A stretch of 64,000 bases of DNA from Fulvimarina sp039652615 (GTDB taxonomy: Bacteria > Pseudomonadota > Alphaproteobacteria > Rhizobiales > Rhizobiaceae). This document shows positions 1-8,362 of the stretch, piece after piece; the first letter of the stretch is position 1; each line of letters opens with the position of its first letter. Below the pieces are notes generated by a model. It was not told the origin of the DNA. It saw nothing but the letters and a program-made list of their open reading frames with translations, and searched no databases. Where the stretch lies: NCBI RefSeq assembly GCF_039652615.1, contig NZ_JBDJAC010000001.1:1-64000 (forward strand). The letters run 5' to 3'. The translations under genes and the position numbers were made by a program.

Positions 1-480
1 ACATGGGAGGGGTGTCCAAAGCGCCGTTTTCTCGCCTGACGGGCAGATGATCCTCACCGGCGGCGACGATGGAACCGCGCGCCTTTGGGATGCGGGGACG
101 GGTTCTGAGGTGCGCCGCTTCGAGAGACATGGGAGGGGTGTCCAAAGCGCCGTTTTCTCGCCTGACGGGCAGCTGATCCTCACCGGCGGCGACGATGGAA
201 CCGCGCGCCTTTGGGATGCGGGAACGGGTTCTGAGGTGCGCCGCTTCGAAGGACATGGAGATTGGGTCAGAAGCGCCGTTTTCTCGCCTGACGGGCAGCT
301 GATCCTCACCGGCGGCAACGATGGAACCGCGCGCCTTTTGGATGCGGGGACGGGTTCTGAGGTGCGCCGCTTCGAGGGACATGGGAGGGGTGTCCAAAGC
401 GCCGTTTTCTCGCCTGACGGGCAGCTGATCCTCACCGGCGGCGACGATGGAACCGCGCGCCTTTGGGATGCGGCGACGGG
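1..480 (+). repeat. Tandem 126-bp WD40-coding repeats, four copies
   Basis: Copies begin at 1, 127, 253 and 379, with an exact 126-bp period (42 codons). Copies 1, 2 and 4 share the segment encoding HGRGVQS; copy 3 encodes HGDWVRS there and also has GGN for GGD and LLD for LWD. Copy 4 diverges after about position 462, where the array ends. Most other bases are identical. The array very probably continues upstream of the window. Confidence 0.95.
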
Positions 481-649
481 CGAAAAGCTGCAAGCCATGG
501 TCGGATTGCCCGACTCCTGGGCCGTCCTCAACCCCGACCTGACCGTTCGCACCATAGGGCCGAACGCGTGGAAGTATGTCTATTCAGTTGAAAAGGACGA
601 AACTGGCCGAGACAGGGTCGTCGTTCCGGAATTCATGCGCGCTGAGTGA
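2..649 (+). CDS. WD40-repeat protein, 3' part (5' end outside window)
   Basis: The reading frame is open from the first base, so the gene starts upstream and only its last 215 codons are visible. It holds four consecutive 42-residue WD40 units, each with an SPDGQ strand, a TGGDDGTARLWD-type end and a GTGSEVRRFE linker, followed by a tail of about 55 residues ending in MRAE. WD40 units fold into a beta-propeller that serves as a binding platform. The units are almost identical in DNA, unlike old propellers, which points to recent amplification. Any N-terminal effector (kinase, NACHT, caspase, TIR) would lie upstream and cannot be seen, so the function stays open. The next gene converges from the other strand 60 bases away. 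Confidence 0.85.
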   Translation, partial: HGRGVQSAVFSPDGQMILTGGDDGTARLWDAGTGSEVRRFERHGRGVQSAVFSPDGQLILTGGDDGTARLWDAGTGSEVRRFEGHGDWVRSAVFSPDGQLILTGGNDGTARLLDAGTGSEVRRFEGHGRGVQSAVFSPDGQLILTGGDDGTARLWDAATGEKLQAMVGLPDSWAVLNPDLTVRTIGPNAWKYVYSVEKDETGRDRVVVPEFMRAE

Positions 650-709
650 GACGACCGGCCAAGCTCGCCTTCGAGACCTATGGTTGGGAGGCTCTGGGCG
701 CCCGGATCT

Positions 710-3700
710 TCAGGCGCTGACTGCCTCGCGCCTTTCGCCGCCGGACCGTCCCAAAAGGGCGAGACAGAGTTCCGGCGGGAGTTCGCGCATCGCCTCGCAA
801 ACGGGGGATGGACGCGCGATGAGGAAGCCCTGAACCTCCGTGCAGCCCTCGCGGGCAAGGCGGAGGAGGTGCTCTTCGGTTTCGATCCCCTCCGCGACCA
901 CCGAGGCTTTCAGGCCGCGCGACATGGCGATCACCGATGATATGACGTGCCAGGCCTTTTCCTCGGTCGACTGGACGAAGCTCTTGTCGATCTTGATCGT
1001 GTCGAAGTTGAAGCGGGTGAGATAGCTGAGCGAGGAATAGCCCGTGCCGAAATCATCGAGGGCGAAGCGCAGGCCGAGTGCGCGCAACTCGCCGAGAATG
1101 CGCAGGGCGCGCCGGTCATCGTCGATGAGGACGCCCTCGGTGATCTCGATTTCAAGGCGCGCGGGATCGAGGCCGGAGGCCTTCAGATTGCGCTGGATCA
1201 TGGGCACGAGGTTGGGATCGAGGAACTGGCGCGGGCTGACATTGACGCTGATCGCGGTATCGGTGAGCTCCTCGCTCGCGATGCGGCAGGCCTCCGCGAA
1301 GACCCATTCTCCGAGCTCGACGATCTGGCCCGAGGCTTCCGCGATGGGGATGAAATCGGCGGGCGAGACGAAGCTGTCGCCGCGCCGCCAGCGCAGGAGA
1401 GCCTCATAGGAGGCAATGCGCCCGGCCTTCAGATCGACGCGCGGCTGGACGTAGAGTTCGAAGTCGCCGCGCTCGATGGCCTGGGCGAGATCGGTCTCCA
1501 GCTCCTGACGCATGCGCTGGGCCTGGCCCATCTTCTCCTCGAATAGTTTGAACCCGTTGCGGCCCTCGTCCTTCACCGCATAAAGCGCGAGGTCCGCGTT
1601 CTGCAGCAAGGTTTCGGCCGTCACGCCGTCACGCGGGAAAACGGTGACGCCGATGCTGGCACGGGGCTGGATGATCGCGCCCGTGGGCAGGGTGAGGGGC
1701 TGCGAAATCGCGGCGAGCGCCCGGTGGGCGAGATCGGCCGTCTGGGCCGGAAAGCTGAGGCCCGTCTGGATGATGGCGAATTCGTCGCCGCCGAGGCGGG
1801 CGACGGTATCGCCCTTGCGCACGCAGGTTTTCAGGCGCTCGGCGACGGCGACGAGCACGGCATCGCCTGAAGGGTGGCCGTGGATGTCGTTGATGTCCTT
1901 GAACTTGTCGATGTCGACGAGGAGCAGCGCGGATGCCGTGAGGCCGTCCGGGTCGCCGAGCGCCTCCCCGAGGCGGCGATTGAAGAGTTCGCGGTTCGGC
2001 AGGTCCGTCAGCGTGTCGTGAAGGGCGAGGTGGAAGATGCGCTCACGCGCCGCGATCTTCTCGCTGAGGTCGAGAATGCTGACGATCGAAACCTGGCGAC
2101 CTTCGAAATGGGTGGTGCGGACACGCACCTCGACGGAAACCGAACGGCCGTCATCGGCACGAAGCGTCGTTTCGGACGAGGTGCCATCGGACGCTTCGAG
2201 CCACTCGCCGAGACGGTCGAGCCCGTTGGTTTGCGCGAGCTGTTCCACCGTCCGCCCGGACAGGGCTTCGGAATTGGCGCCAAACAGCGCCTCGGCGGCG
2301 GGATTGACGCGGCGAACGCGCCCCTCGTGGAACAGCAGGATCGTCTCGGCGGTGATCTCGCCGAGGGCTGCGAACCGTTCGGCCTCGTGGCGGTTGCGGG
2401 CCGTTTCGGAGAGCTTGCGGCGTTCAGATTCCGACTTCTGAAGCCGGTCCATGAGGGCGTTGAGGCGGCGGGCGAGATCCTCCGAATCGTCGCCGGCCTG
2501 AACCGGGACGCGGAGCGCTTTGTCCGACACCGACCGGGTGAGGGAATCGAGCGCGAATTCGAGATTGCCGGTGCCGAGGCGCACGCCATGCTCGCTTTCG
2601 TTGAGACCGAGCGCCTCGTCGGCCGCAGAGACGCGAACCCGCATGAGACCGTCGACGAGCAGGATGAGGATGAGCCCGCAGCCGAAGGCCCAGACGAAGT
2701 TGAGGCCGACGCCGGCGGCCTGGATGTAAAACTGGTCGAGGCGCGATCCGGCCGGAAGCAAGGCTTCGGGAGCGACGAAAACGAGCCCGATCGTTCCAAC
2801 GACACCCGCCACACCGTGGGCGCCCACGGCCCCCACGGCATCGTCGAGCTGGAAGTGCTTTTCGATCGTGCGGTTGGCAAGATTTGCAGCCGAGCCGCCC
2901 AGCGCACCAAGGAGGAGGGCTCCGTCCGGCCCGACGAGGTGACAGCCGGCGGTGATCGCGACGAGACCGCCGATCATGCCGTTGATCGCGCGGTCGGGCC
3001 TGAGTGCGCCGCGCCACCAGGCGGTGCCGTAGCTGACGACGCCGCCGGCTGCTCCGGCAAGGATCGTGTTGAGAATGATGCCCGGCACTTCCGGCGATGC
3101 CGCGAGGGTGGAGCCGCCGTTGAAACCGATCCAGCCGACAAAGAGTATGAGCGCGCCGGCGGAGGACAGCACCGTGCTGTGGCACCCGAAGCGAACCGGA
3201 CAGTCTCCCTCGAAGCGGCCGGCGCGCGCACCGAGAACGATGATCGAGGCCAGCGCCATCCAGCCGCCGGTGGCATGAACGACGGTCGAGCCGGCGAAGT
3301 CCACGAAGCCTGCATTGGCGAGGAAGGCGCCGGGGGAGTCTCCGAGGGCCGCACCCCAGGCCCAATGGGCAAAGACCGGATAGATGACGCCGGCAAGAAT
3401 GACGCAGAGAAGGATATAGGCGCGCAGGCCCATGCGCTCCGCGACGGCGCCGGAGATGATCGTCGCCGCGGTGCCGCAGAACATCACCTGGAAGATGAAG
3501 AAAGCGATGTCTTTCGGCGCAATGGCGTTGAGGAAGATGAGGCCCTTGTCCCAGCCGACATAGCCGTTGGGATAGGACATGCCGAAGGCCAGCATATAGC
3601 CGATGCCCGCGAAGGCCATGGTCGCAAAGGCGATGTCGAGAAGGTTCTTCTGTGCGACGCTGACGGCGTTCTTGGTGCGCACGGAGCCAGCTTCGATCAT

Positions 3701-3892
3701 CATGAAGCCGGTCTGCATGAAGAGGACGAGCGATGCCGCAATGAGGACCCAAGTGGTGTCGAGAGCGGTGGCCAGACCGATGAGGCGCGCGTCGACGCCT
3801 CCGCCCGCGATCTCTCCGGCCTGGGCATGGGCTGTATCGGCAATGAAGACCAGCGCGACCGATGGGGCGAGAACCGGGACGGCGTTTCGCAT
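710..3892 (-). CDS. Ammonium transporter (Amt) domain fused to PAS-GGDEF-EAL
   Basis: This 1060-residue membrane protein joins an Amt/Rh channel to cyclic-di-GMP enzymes. The ATG at 3892 is chosen because a GAGGAG ribosome site precedes it and the product then begins with a signal peptide ending AHA-Q. Residues 30-440 form the Amt domain with the conserved pore histidines (H206 in STVVHATGG, H359 in GAHGVAG) and the GLNESEHG end. A short helical linker leads to a PAS-like domain (about 505-610), then GGDEF (616-795; GGDEF at 701-705, I-site RKGD at 692-695) and EAL (800-1040; EALLR at 830-834, DDFGTGYSS near 946, EGIET near 1001). Both catalytic motifs look intact. The likely role is coupling external ammonium to c-di-GMP level. 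Whether the Amt part transports or only senses cannot be told. Amt-histidine kinase sensors are known; this output is different. Confidence 0.93.
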   Translation of the reverse strand: MRNAVPVLAPSVALVFIADTAHAQAGEIAGGGVDARLIGLATALDTTWVLIAASLVLFMQTGFMMIEAGSVRTKNAVSVAQKNLLDIAFATMAFAGIGYMLAFGMSYPNGYVGWDKGLIFLNAIAPKDIAFFIFQVMFCGTAATIISGAVAERMGLRAYILLCVILAGVIYPVFAHWAWGAALGDSPGAFLANAGFVDFAGSTVVHATGGWMALASIIVLGARAGRFEGDCPVRFGCHSTVLSSAGALILFVGWIGFNGGSTLAASPEVPGIILNTILAGAAGGVVSYGTAWWRGALRPDRAINGMIGGLVAITAGCHLVGPDGALLLGALGGSAANLANRTIEKHFQLDDAVGAVGAHGVAGVVGTIGLVFVAPEALLPAGSRLDQFYIQAAGVGLNFVWAFGCGLILILLVDGLMRVRVSAADEALGLNESEHGVRLGTGNLEFALDSLTRSVSDKALRVPVQAGDDSEDLARRLNALMDRLQKSESERRKLSETARNRHEAERFAALGEITAETILLFHEGRVRRVNPAAEALFGANSEALSGRTVEQLAQTNGLDRLGEWLEASDGTSSETTLRADDGRSVSVEVRVRTTHFEGRQVSIVSILDLSEKIAARERIFHLALHDTLTDLPNRELFNRRLGEALGDPDGLTASALLLVDIDKFKDINDIHGHPSGDAVLVAVAERLKTCVRKGDTVARLGGDEFAIIQTGLSFPAQTADLAHRALAAISQPLTLPTGAIIQPRASIGVTVFPRDGVTAETLLQNADLALYAVKDEGRNGFKLFEEKMGQAQRMRQELETDLAQAIERGDFELYVQPRVDLKAGRIASYEALLRWRRGDSFVSPADFIPIAEASGQIVELGEWVFAEACRIASEELTDTAISVNVSPRQFLDPNLVPMIQRNLKASGLDPARLEIEITEGVLIDDDRRALRILGELRALGLRFALDDFGTGYSSLSYLTRFNFDTIKIDKSFVQSTEEKAWHVISSVIAMSRGLKASVVAEGIETEEHLLRLAREGCTEVQGFLIARPSPVCEAMRELPPELCLALLGRSGGERREAVSA

Positions 3893-4222
3893 CGAATGCT
3901 CCTCGTAACAGATGCAAATTATTTCGATACCTTCAAGTTTTCGTAAATTGCCGCGAAAGTTCGCTCTGCCTCCTGAAAGGCAGATTGCTCGTGGTGCCTG
4001 CAATGCAATCGCTCTGCGAGATGGAGCGCCGAACGGGATCCGCGAATCCGGGGTTCGGCGGGTGCGGCGCAGCATTTTCCGTCATCCACCTGTCATGAGA
4101 GGTTTATAACGGTTCCAGACAGGCCGAGGCGCCGACCGCCCGTGCGGAAAGGGCCGCATGGCGCGATGTGTGTTTCGCCGCGCCCAGCCTGCAGATTTCT
4201 TCCACCATAAGGGGCCACCTCA
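3893..4222. promoter_or_regulatory. Divergent intergenic region between Amt fusion and phoX
   Basis: This 330-bp stretch separates two divergently transcribed genes. No credible small gene was found in it. It holds the Pho box listed separately and the GAGGAG site of the Amt-fusion gene at its left end. I saw no sigma-54 type -24/-12 element facing the Amt fusion. Confidence 0.6.
4079..4110 (+). promoter_or_regulatory. Pho box and -10 element of phoX
   Basis: CCGTCAT (4079-4085), four bases, then CTGTCAT (4090-4096) matches the PhoB site CTGTCAT-N4-CTGTCAT in 13 of 14 positions. A TATAAC -10 element begins 10 bases later (about 4106), the spacing expected when PhoB replaces the -35 box. It faces the PhoX-family gene at 4223, so phosphate-starvation induction is the natural reading. 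Confidence 0.85.
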
Positions 4223-6316
4223 ATGAACGAGCACGTGACACCGAAAGCCAATTTCAAGACAAGCCAGCTGGAAGAGGCCGACGGACCGGGCCTCAACCCG
4301 ACGTCCAACGCGACCATGGGCGAGATTATCGCCAAGCGCTTCTCCCGCCGCTCCTTCCTGCAAGGCTCCATGGCCGCGACGGCGATTGCGGCGACCGTTT
4401 CTCCGATGGCTCTGATGGCCGCGGACGAAGCCCATGCCCAGACGAAGGCGATGCCGTTCTCCTTCGACGAAGTCACGGCTGGCGTCGACGCCGATCATCA
4501 TGTGGCGAACGGCTATGACGCGGACGTTCTTCTGCGTTGGGGCGACAAGATCTTCGCCGATGCGCCGGAATTCGATCCGAAGAACCAGACGCCGGAAGCC
4601 CAGGAAAAGCAGTTCGGCTACAATAACGACTTCGTCGGCTATATTCCGATCGACGGTTCGTCCGAGCACGGCTATCTCGTGGTCAATCACGAATATACGA
4701 ACGAACATTTGATGTTCCCCGGCATCGTGACGGTAAAGGGTGGCGCGCAGGCGGCAGCCGCAGGCGACGTCGCACCGGACGATGAAACGGCCGGGGCGAG
4801 CGAACCGACCTCGACAGAGGCCGCGTTGACGCCTCCGGAACCTGCAGAACTCGTCGTCGCGCCGGCCGACCAAAAGCGTGTCGACATCGAAATGGCCGCC
4901 CATGGCGGCACGATCATCGAGATCCGCAAGGAAAACGGCAAGTGGCAGCCGGTCCTCGATGGTGCGAACAACCGTCGTATCACGTCGAAGACGGAGATGG
5001 AGCTGAGCGGCCCAGCCGCCGGCAGCGACCGCCTTAAGACCAACGCAGACTCGACCGGCACCAAGGTGTTCGGCACGCTCAACAACTGTGCTGGCGGCGT
5101 CACGCCCTGGAACACCTACATCATGGCCGAGGAGAACTTCCACGGCTACTTCATCGGCGAACTGCCTGAGGGTCATCGCGAGGCCGAGAACTACAAGCGC
5201 TACGGCGTTCCGGATGGCTCCTACGAATGGGGCAACTTTCACGACCGGTTCGACATTTCCAAGGAGCCGAACGAGCCTAACCGCTTCGGCTGGGTGGTCG
5301 AGGTCGACGTCGAGAACCCAAACTCCACGCCGAAGAAGCGCACGGCTCTCGGTCGCTTCAAGCATGAAGGCGCAGAAAGCATCGTCGCGCCGGACGGCCG
5401 TGTCGTCTTCTATCTCGGCGATGACGAACGTTTCGACTATGTCTACAAGTTCGTGACCGCCGGCAAATACAACCCGGACGATCGCGCCGCCAATATGGAC
5501 CTTCTCGACGACGGCACGCTCTATGTCGCCAAGTTCGATGAAGACGGCGGCGTCGAATGGATGCCGCTGACGTTCGGCGAAGGCCCGCTGACGGCCGAAA
5601 ACGGCTTCGAAAGCCAGGCCGACGTTCTCATTGAAACGCGCAAGGCCGCCGATCTGCTCGGCGCAACGCCGATGGATCGTCCCGAGGATATCGAGCCGAA
5701 CGGTTCGAACGGCCGCGTTTACGTCATGCTGACGAACAACACGAAGCGTGAAGAGGCGAACGCCGCCAATCCGCGCCTCGACAACGCGTTCGGCCACATC
5801 GTCGAAATCGCCGAAGAGGGCGGGGACTTCGCGGCGACCAAGGGAACCTGGGAAATTCTCGTCAAGTGCGGTGATCCTTCCATCGCGGATGTGGGGGCCA
5901 CCTTCTCGACCGAGACGACGGATAACGGCTGGTTCGGCATGCCCGATAACTGCGCCGTCGATAGCGACGGTCGGCTCTGGATCTCGACTGACGGCAACTC
6001 GGCGGACAAGACCGGTCGCACGGATGGCCTCTGGGCCATGGAGACCGAGGGCGAAGGCCGGGGCACCTCGAAGCTCTTCTACCGCGTGCCAGTGGGCGCC
6101 GAGATGTGCGGACCGCGCCCCACGCCGGATCTCGCGACCTTCTTCGTCGCCGTCCAGCATCCGGGCGATGGCGGCGAGGAATGGGAAGGCTTCGGCCGTC
6201 CGTCCTATTACGAAGATCCCTCGACCCGCTGGCCCGACTTCAAGGACGACATGCCGGTTCGTCCGTCCGTTGTCGCGATCACCAAGCAGGGTGGCGGCAA
6301 GATCGCCTCGTCCTGA
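4223..6316 (+). CDS. phoX: PhoX-family (DUF839) Tat-exported phosphatase
   Basis: This 697-residue protein belongs to the PhoX/DUF839 family of secreted calcium-dependent alkaline phosphatases that release phosphate from organic esters. A twin-arginine signal (SRRSFLQG, arginines at 42-43, then an alanine-rich stretch) sits after an N-terminal extension of about 38 residues, typical of the family. Recognisable blocks include ENFHGYF, RFGWVVEVD, GRFKHEGAE, LGDDERFDYVYKF, MDRPEDIEPN and LTNNTKR. An acidic, Ala/Pro/Thr-rich insert lies at roughly residues 175-215. An AAGGGG site precedes the ATG. The upstream Pho box supports the phosphatase role; family members with unproven activity also exist. 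Confidence 0.88.
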   Translation: MNEHVTPKANFKTSQLEEADGPGLNPTSNATMGEIIAKRFSRRSFLQGSMAATAIAATVSPMALMAADEAHAQTKAMPFSFDEVTAGVDADHHVANGYDADVLLRWGDKIFADAPEFDPKNQTPEAQEKQFGYNNDFVGYIPIDGSSEHGYLVVNHEYTNEHLMFPGIVTVKGGAQAAAAGDVAPDDETAGASEPTSTEAALTPPEPAELVVAPADQKRVDIEMAAHGGTIIEIRKENGKWQPVLDGANNRRITSKTEMELSGPAAGSDRLKTNADSTGTKVFGTLNNCAGGVTPWNTYIMAEENFHGYFIGELPEGHREAENYKRYGVPDGSYEWGNFHDRFDISKEPNEPNRFGWVVEVDVENPNSTPKKRTALGRFKHEGAESIVAPDGRVVFYLGDDERFDYVYKFVTAGKYNPDDRAANMDLLDDGTLYVAKFDEDGGVEWMPLTFGEGPLTAENGFESQADVLIETRKAADLLGATPMDRPEDIEPNGSNGRVYVMLTNNTKREEANAANPRLDNAFGHIVEIAEEGGDFAATKGTWEILVKCGDPSIADVGATFSTETTDNGWFGMPDNCAVDSDGRLWISTDGNSADKTGRTDGLWAMETEGEGRGTSKLFYRVPVGAEMCGPRPTPDLATFFVAVQHPGDGGEEWEGFGRPSYYEDPSTRWPDFKDDMPVRPSVVAITKQGGGKIASS

Positions 6317-6337
6317 TCCGGACCATCCGAGCGTGAA

Positions 6338-6374
6338 TGAAGGGCGCGCTCCGAGGCAGGAGCGTGCCCTTTCA
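6338..6374 (+). terminator. Terminator-like hairpin after phoX
   Basis: A 14-bp stem with one mismatch (left arm GAAGGGCGCGCTCC, right arm GGAGCGTGCCCTTTC) and a six-base loop begins 22 bases after the phoX stop. The U tract is weak. Confidence 0.75.
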
Positions 6375-6460
6375 CTTGGCGGGTCGGCGAAGCGTGATGG
6401 CGTGCCTGCCCGATCGGTATCGACTGACTGCGGGGCCTTCGCGTGATGCGGGAGCCGGGA

Positions 6461-7225
6461 TCAGAGTGACGCGATCCGATCGTTCATCGCGGACTGATGA
6501 ACGACGATGCGGGCGTGATGGGGTACGCGTTCGTAAAGATCGATGACATCCTGATTGACGAGGCGGACGCAGCCCGATGAATTCGCGCCGCCGATCGTCC
6601 ACCATTCCGGGGTGCCGTGAAGGCGGTAGAGCGTGTCCTTGCCGTTCTTGAAAATGTAGAGCGCGCGGGCCCCGAGCGGATTGTCTATGCCGGGCGCCAT
6701 GCCGCCGTTCTCGACGGAATAGATTTCCAGCGAGGGTTTACGGTCGATCATTTCCCGCGGCGGTTTCCAGCGCGGCCAATGCTGTCGCCAATGGATGATG
6801 CCTTCGCCGCCCCATTCAAAGCCGGCCCTTCCGATGCCGACGCCGTAGCGCATCGCCATGCCGTCCGCTTCCACGAGGTACAGATATCGGTTCGGCGTAT
6901 CGACGACGACGGTGCCTTCGGGCTCTCCGGTCGGGTTCGCAACGCGCTGGCGATAAAAGCGCGGCTCCATCTTCCAGTAGGGGATCGCGGGGAGCTTGTG
7001 ACCATCATCGACCAGCGCCGCGTATCGGGCGTCGAGTTCGTCGGTGCGAAGGGCTGTTTCGAGCGGATCGACGGGCGAGCCACGGGCGGCATTGCCGGCG
7101 GATTGCGGTGCGGCTGCGACAGGTGCCGCGATCTGCCGGCCGGGTGTCGTGCAGCCCGCAAGCCCTGCGGCGGCCCCGGTCAACAGGAATGACCGGCGCG
7201 AAATGAGGGAGCGGATGGTCGTCAT
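6461..7225 (-). CDS. L,D-transpeptidase (YkuD) lipoprotein
   Basis: The protein has 254 residues from the ATG at 7225, preceded by AGAGGCG. An upstream in-frame start would add 16 residues but spoils the export signal. SRRSFLLTG followed by LAGC gives a Tat-like lipoprotein signal with the lipidated cysteine at C25. The catalytic YkuD domain fills about 100-245, with H203 (HGT) and the nucleophile C219 in SSGCVR. Such enzymes make 3-3 peptidoglycan crosslinks or attach proteins to the wall in the periplasm. It is transcribed away from a LysR gene and may be its target. Confidence 0.9.
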   Translation of the reverse strand: MTTIRSLISRRSFLLTGAAAGLAGCTTPGRQIAAPVAAAPQSAGNAARGSPVDPLETALRTDELDARYAALVDDGHKLPAIPYWKMEPRFYRQRVANPTGEPEGTVVVDTPNRYLYLVEADGMAMRYGVGIGRAGFEWGGEGIIHWRQHWPRWKPPREMIDRKPSLEIYSVENGGMAPGIDNPLGARALYIFKNGKDTLYRLHGTPEWWTIGGANSSGCVRLVNQDVIDLYERVPHHARIVVHQSAMNDRIASL

Positions 7226-7304
7226 GGATCGCCTCTGTGCCGTCACCTTTTGGATGCGACTTGAGAAGAGCACTCGCTCGCATTATGAGCAACGGCAATC
7301 GGGG

Positions 7305-7322
7305 TATGGTATCCATAACCAT
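7305..7322. promoter_or_regulatory. Candidate LysR operator (ATGGT-N7-ACCAT)
   Basis: A perfect inverted repeat, ATGGT at 7306-7310 and ACCAT at 7318-7322, sits just upstream of the LysR start and within the region shared with the L,D-transpeptidase. It also contains a T-N11-A frame (7305/7317). Position and symmetry suggest autoregulation. Confidence 0.5.
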
Positions 7323-7333
7323 CAGGAATGATG

Positions 7334-8245
7334 ATGGATGTAACATCGGCACTCAGGGCTTTTACGCGGACGATCGAGCGCGGGTCGATGACCGGCGCGG
7401 CGGAGGATCTCGGCGTGAGCCAGCCGGCCATCTCGAAGCATCTGGCCAATCTGGAACGCCATGTTCAGGCCCGGTTGCTGGAGCGCTCGCCGCGCCATGT
7501 CCGCGCGACAGCTGCCGGCCAGGCGCTTTACGAGGCGACAAGGCACGGGCTGGCGGCGATCGATGCGGCGATGGAAGGCATTCGCGTCGAAACCGGGGCG
7601 ATCGAGGGGTCGTTGCGCATTCACGCTCAAAATTGCATCGGTGGGAAGGTTATCCATCCGATCGTGATGGCGTTTCAGCGTGATCATCCGCAGGTCTCGG
7701 TCGATCTCGTGCTCGAGAACCGGGCGATCGATCTCGTCTACGACAATTTCGATATGGCGATCCGCTATTCACGACCTGTGAATCAGGACGTCGTGATCCG
7801 CAAGCTGGGGACGGTCGAGCGCGTGTTGGTGGCGAGCCCCGCCTTTCTCGACCGGTTTGGCGGGATCGAACGGCCCGAACAGCTTGCGACGATGCAACTC
7901 GTGACCACGGCGCAGGTGATTTCCTCGCGCAAGACCCTGACGCTGATGCGGGACGGCGTTCAGCACGAGATCCCGGTGACACCGTTCATTCATACGAACG
8001 ATGCGAATGTGATCCTGAACACGCTGCTCGAAGGTCATGCCTGCGGGCCGATCCAGACGCTGTTCGCGCGCGAGGCGCTGATGGACGGGCGTCTGGTGCG
8101 AATCCTGCCGGACTTCTCCGTGAAATCTGCGGAGATGGTGCTGGCCTATCCCTCGGTGCGCTTCATGCGGCCGGTGGTGCGTGCCTTTGCCGACCGACTG
8201 GTACAAGAGTTGAAGTTGGTGGAGGGTGTCGCCTGGCGCCGATGA
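7334..8245 (+). CDS. LysR-family transcriptional regulator
   Basis: This is a LysR regulator of 303 residues from the third of three successive ATG codons (7328, 7331, 7334); the AGGA at 7324-7327 is best spaced for 7334. The N-terminal winged helix includes SMTGAAEDLGVSQPAISKHLANLE, and the rest is a two-lobed substrate-binding domain with LRIHAQNCIGGKVI and DMAIRYSRP. The subfamily resembles the CrgA/DsdC-like regulators with short linkers. The inducer is unknown. It diverges from the L,D-transpeptidase gene. The 117 bases after its stop hold no gene. Confidence 0.9.
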   Translation: MDVTSALRAFTRTIERGSMTGAAEDLGVSQPAISKHLANLERHVQARLLERSPRHVRATAAGQALYEATRHGLAAIDAAMEGIRVETGAIEGSLRIHAQNCIGGKVIHPIVMAFQRDHPQVSVDLVLENRAIDLVYDNFDMAIRYSRPVNQDVVIRKLGTVERVLVASPAFLDRFGGIERPEQLATMQLVTTAQVISSRKTLTLMRDGVQHEIPVTPFIHTNDANVILNTLLEGHACGPIQTLFAREALMDGRLVRILPDFSVKSAEMVLAYPSVRFMRPVVRAFADRLVQELKLVEGVAWRR

Positions 8246-8362
8246 TGTAGAGCCGCACGCAGTATTTCGGCACCACCTGATGCCGGACGCCTGCCTTCAG
8301 GGGATGGTTCGCTCGAAGCAACAGGACCGCACTTTCTCGCCCCATGCTGGTGTCGCCGGCCT

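Noticed and set aside
1..480. Direct repeats considered as CRISPR
   Set aside because: No spacers; the repeats are an in-frame protein-coding array.
1874..3946. 690-codon plus-strand frame opposite the Amt fusion
   Set aside because: It is antisense to a well-supported gene, with charged, low-hydrophobic composition typical of mirror frames in high-GC DNA.
4220..6160. 646-codon minus-strand frame opposite phoX
   Set aside because: Antisense to a gene with clear family motifs and promoter.
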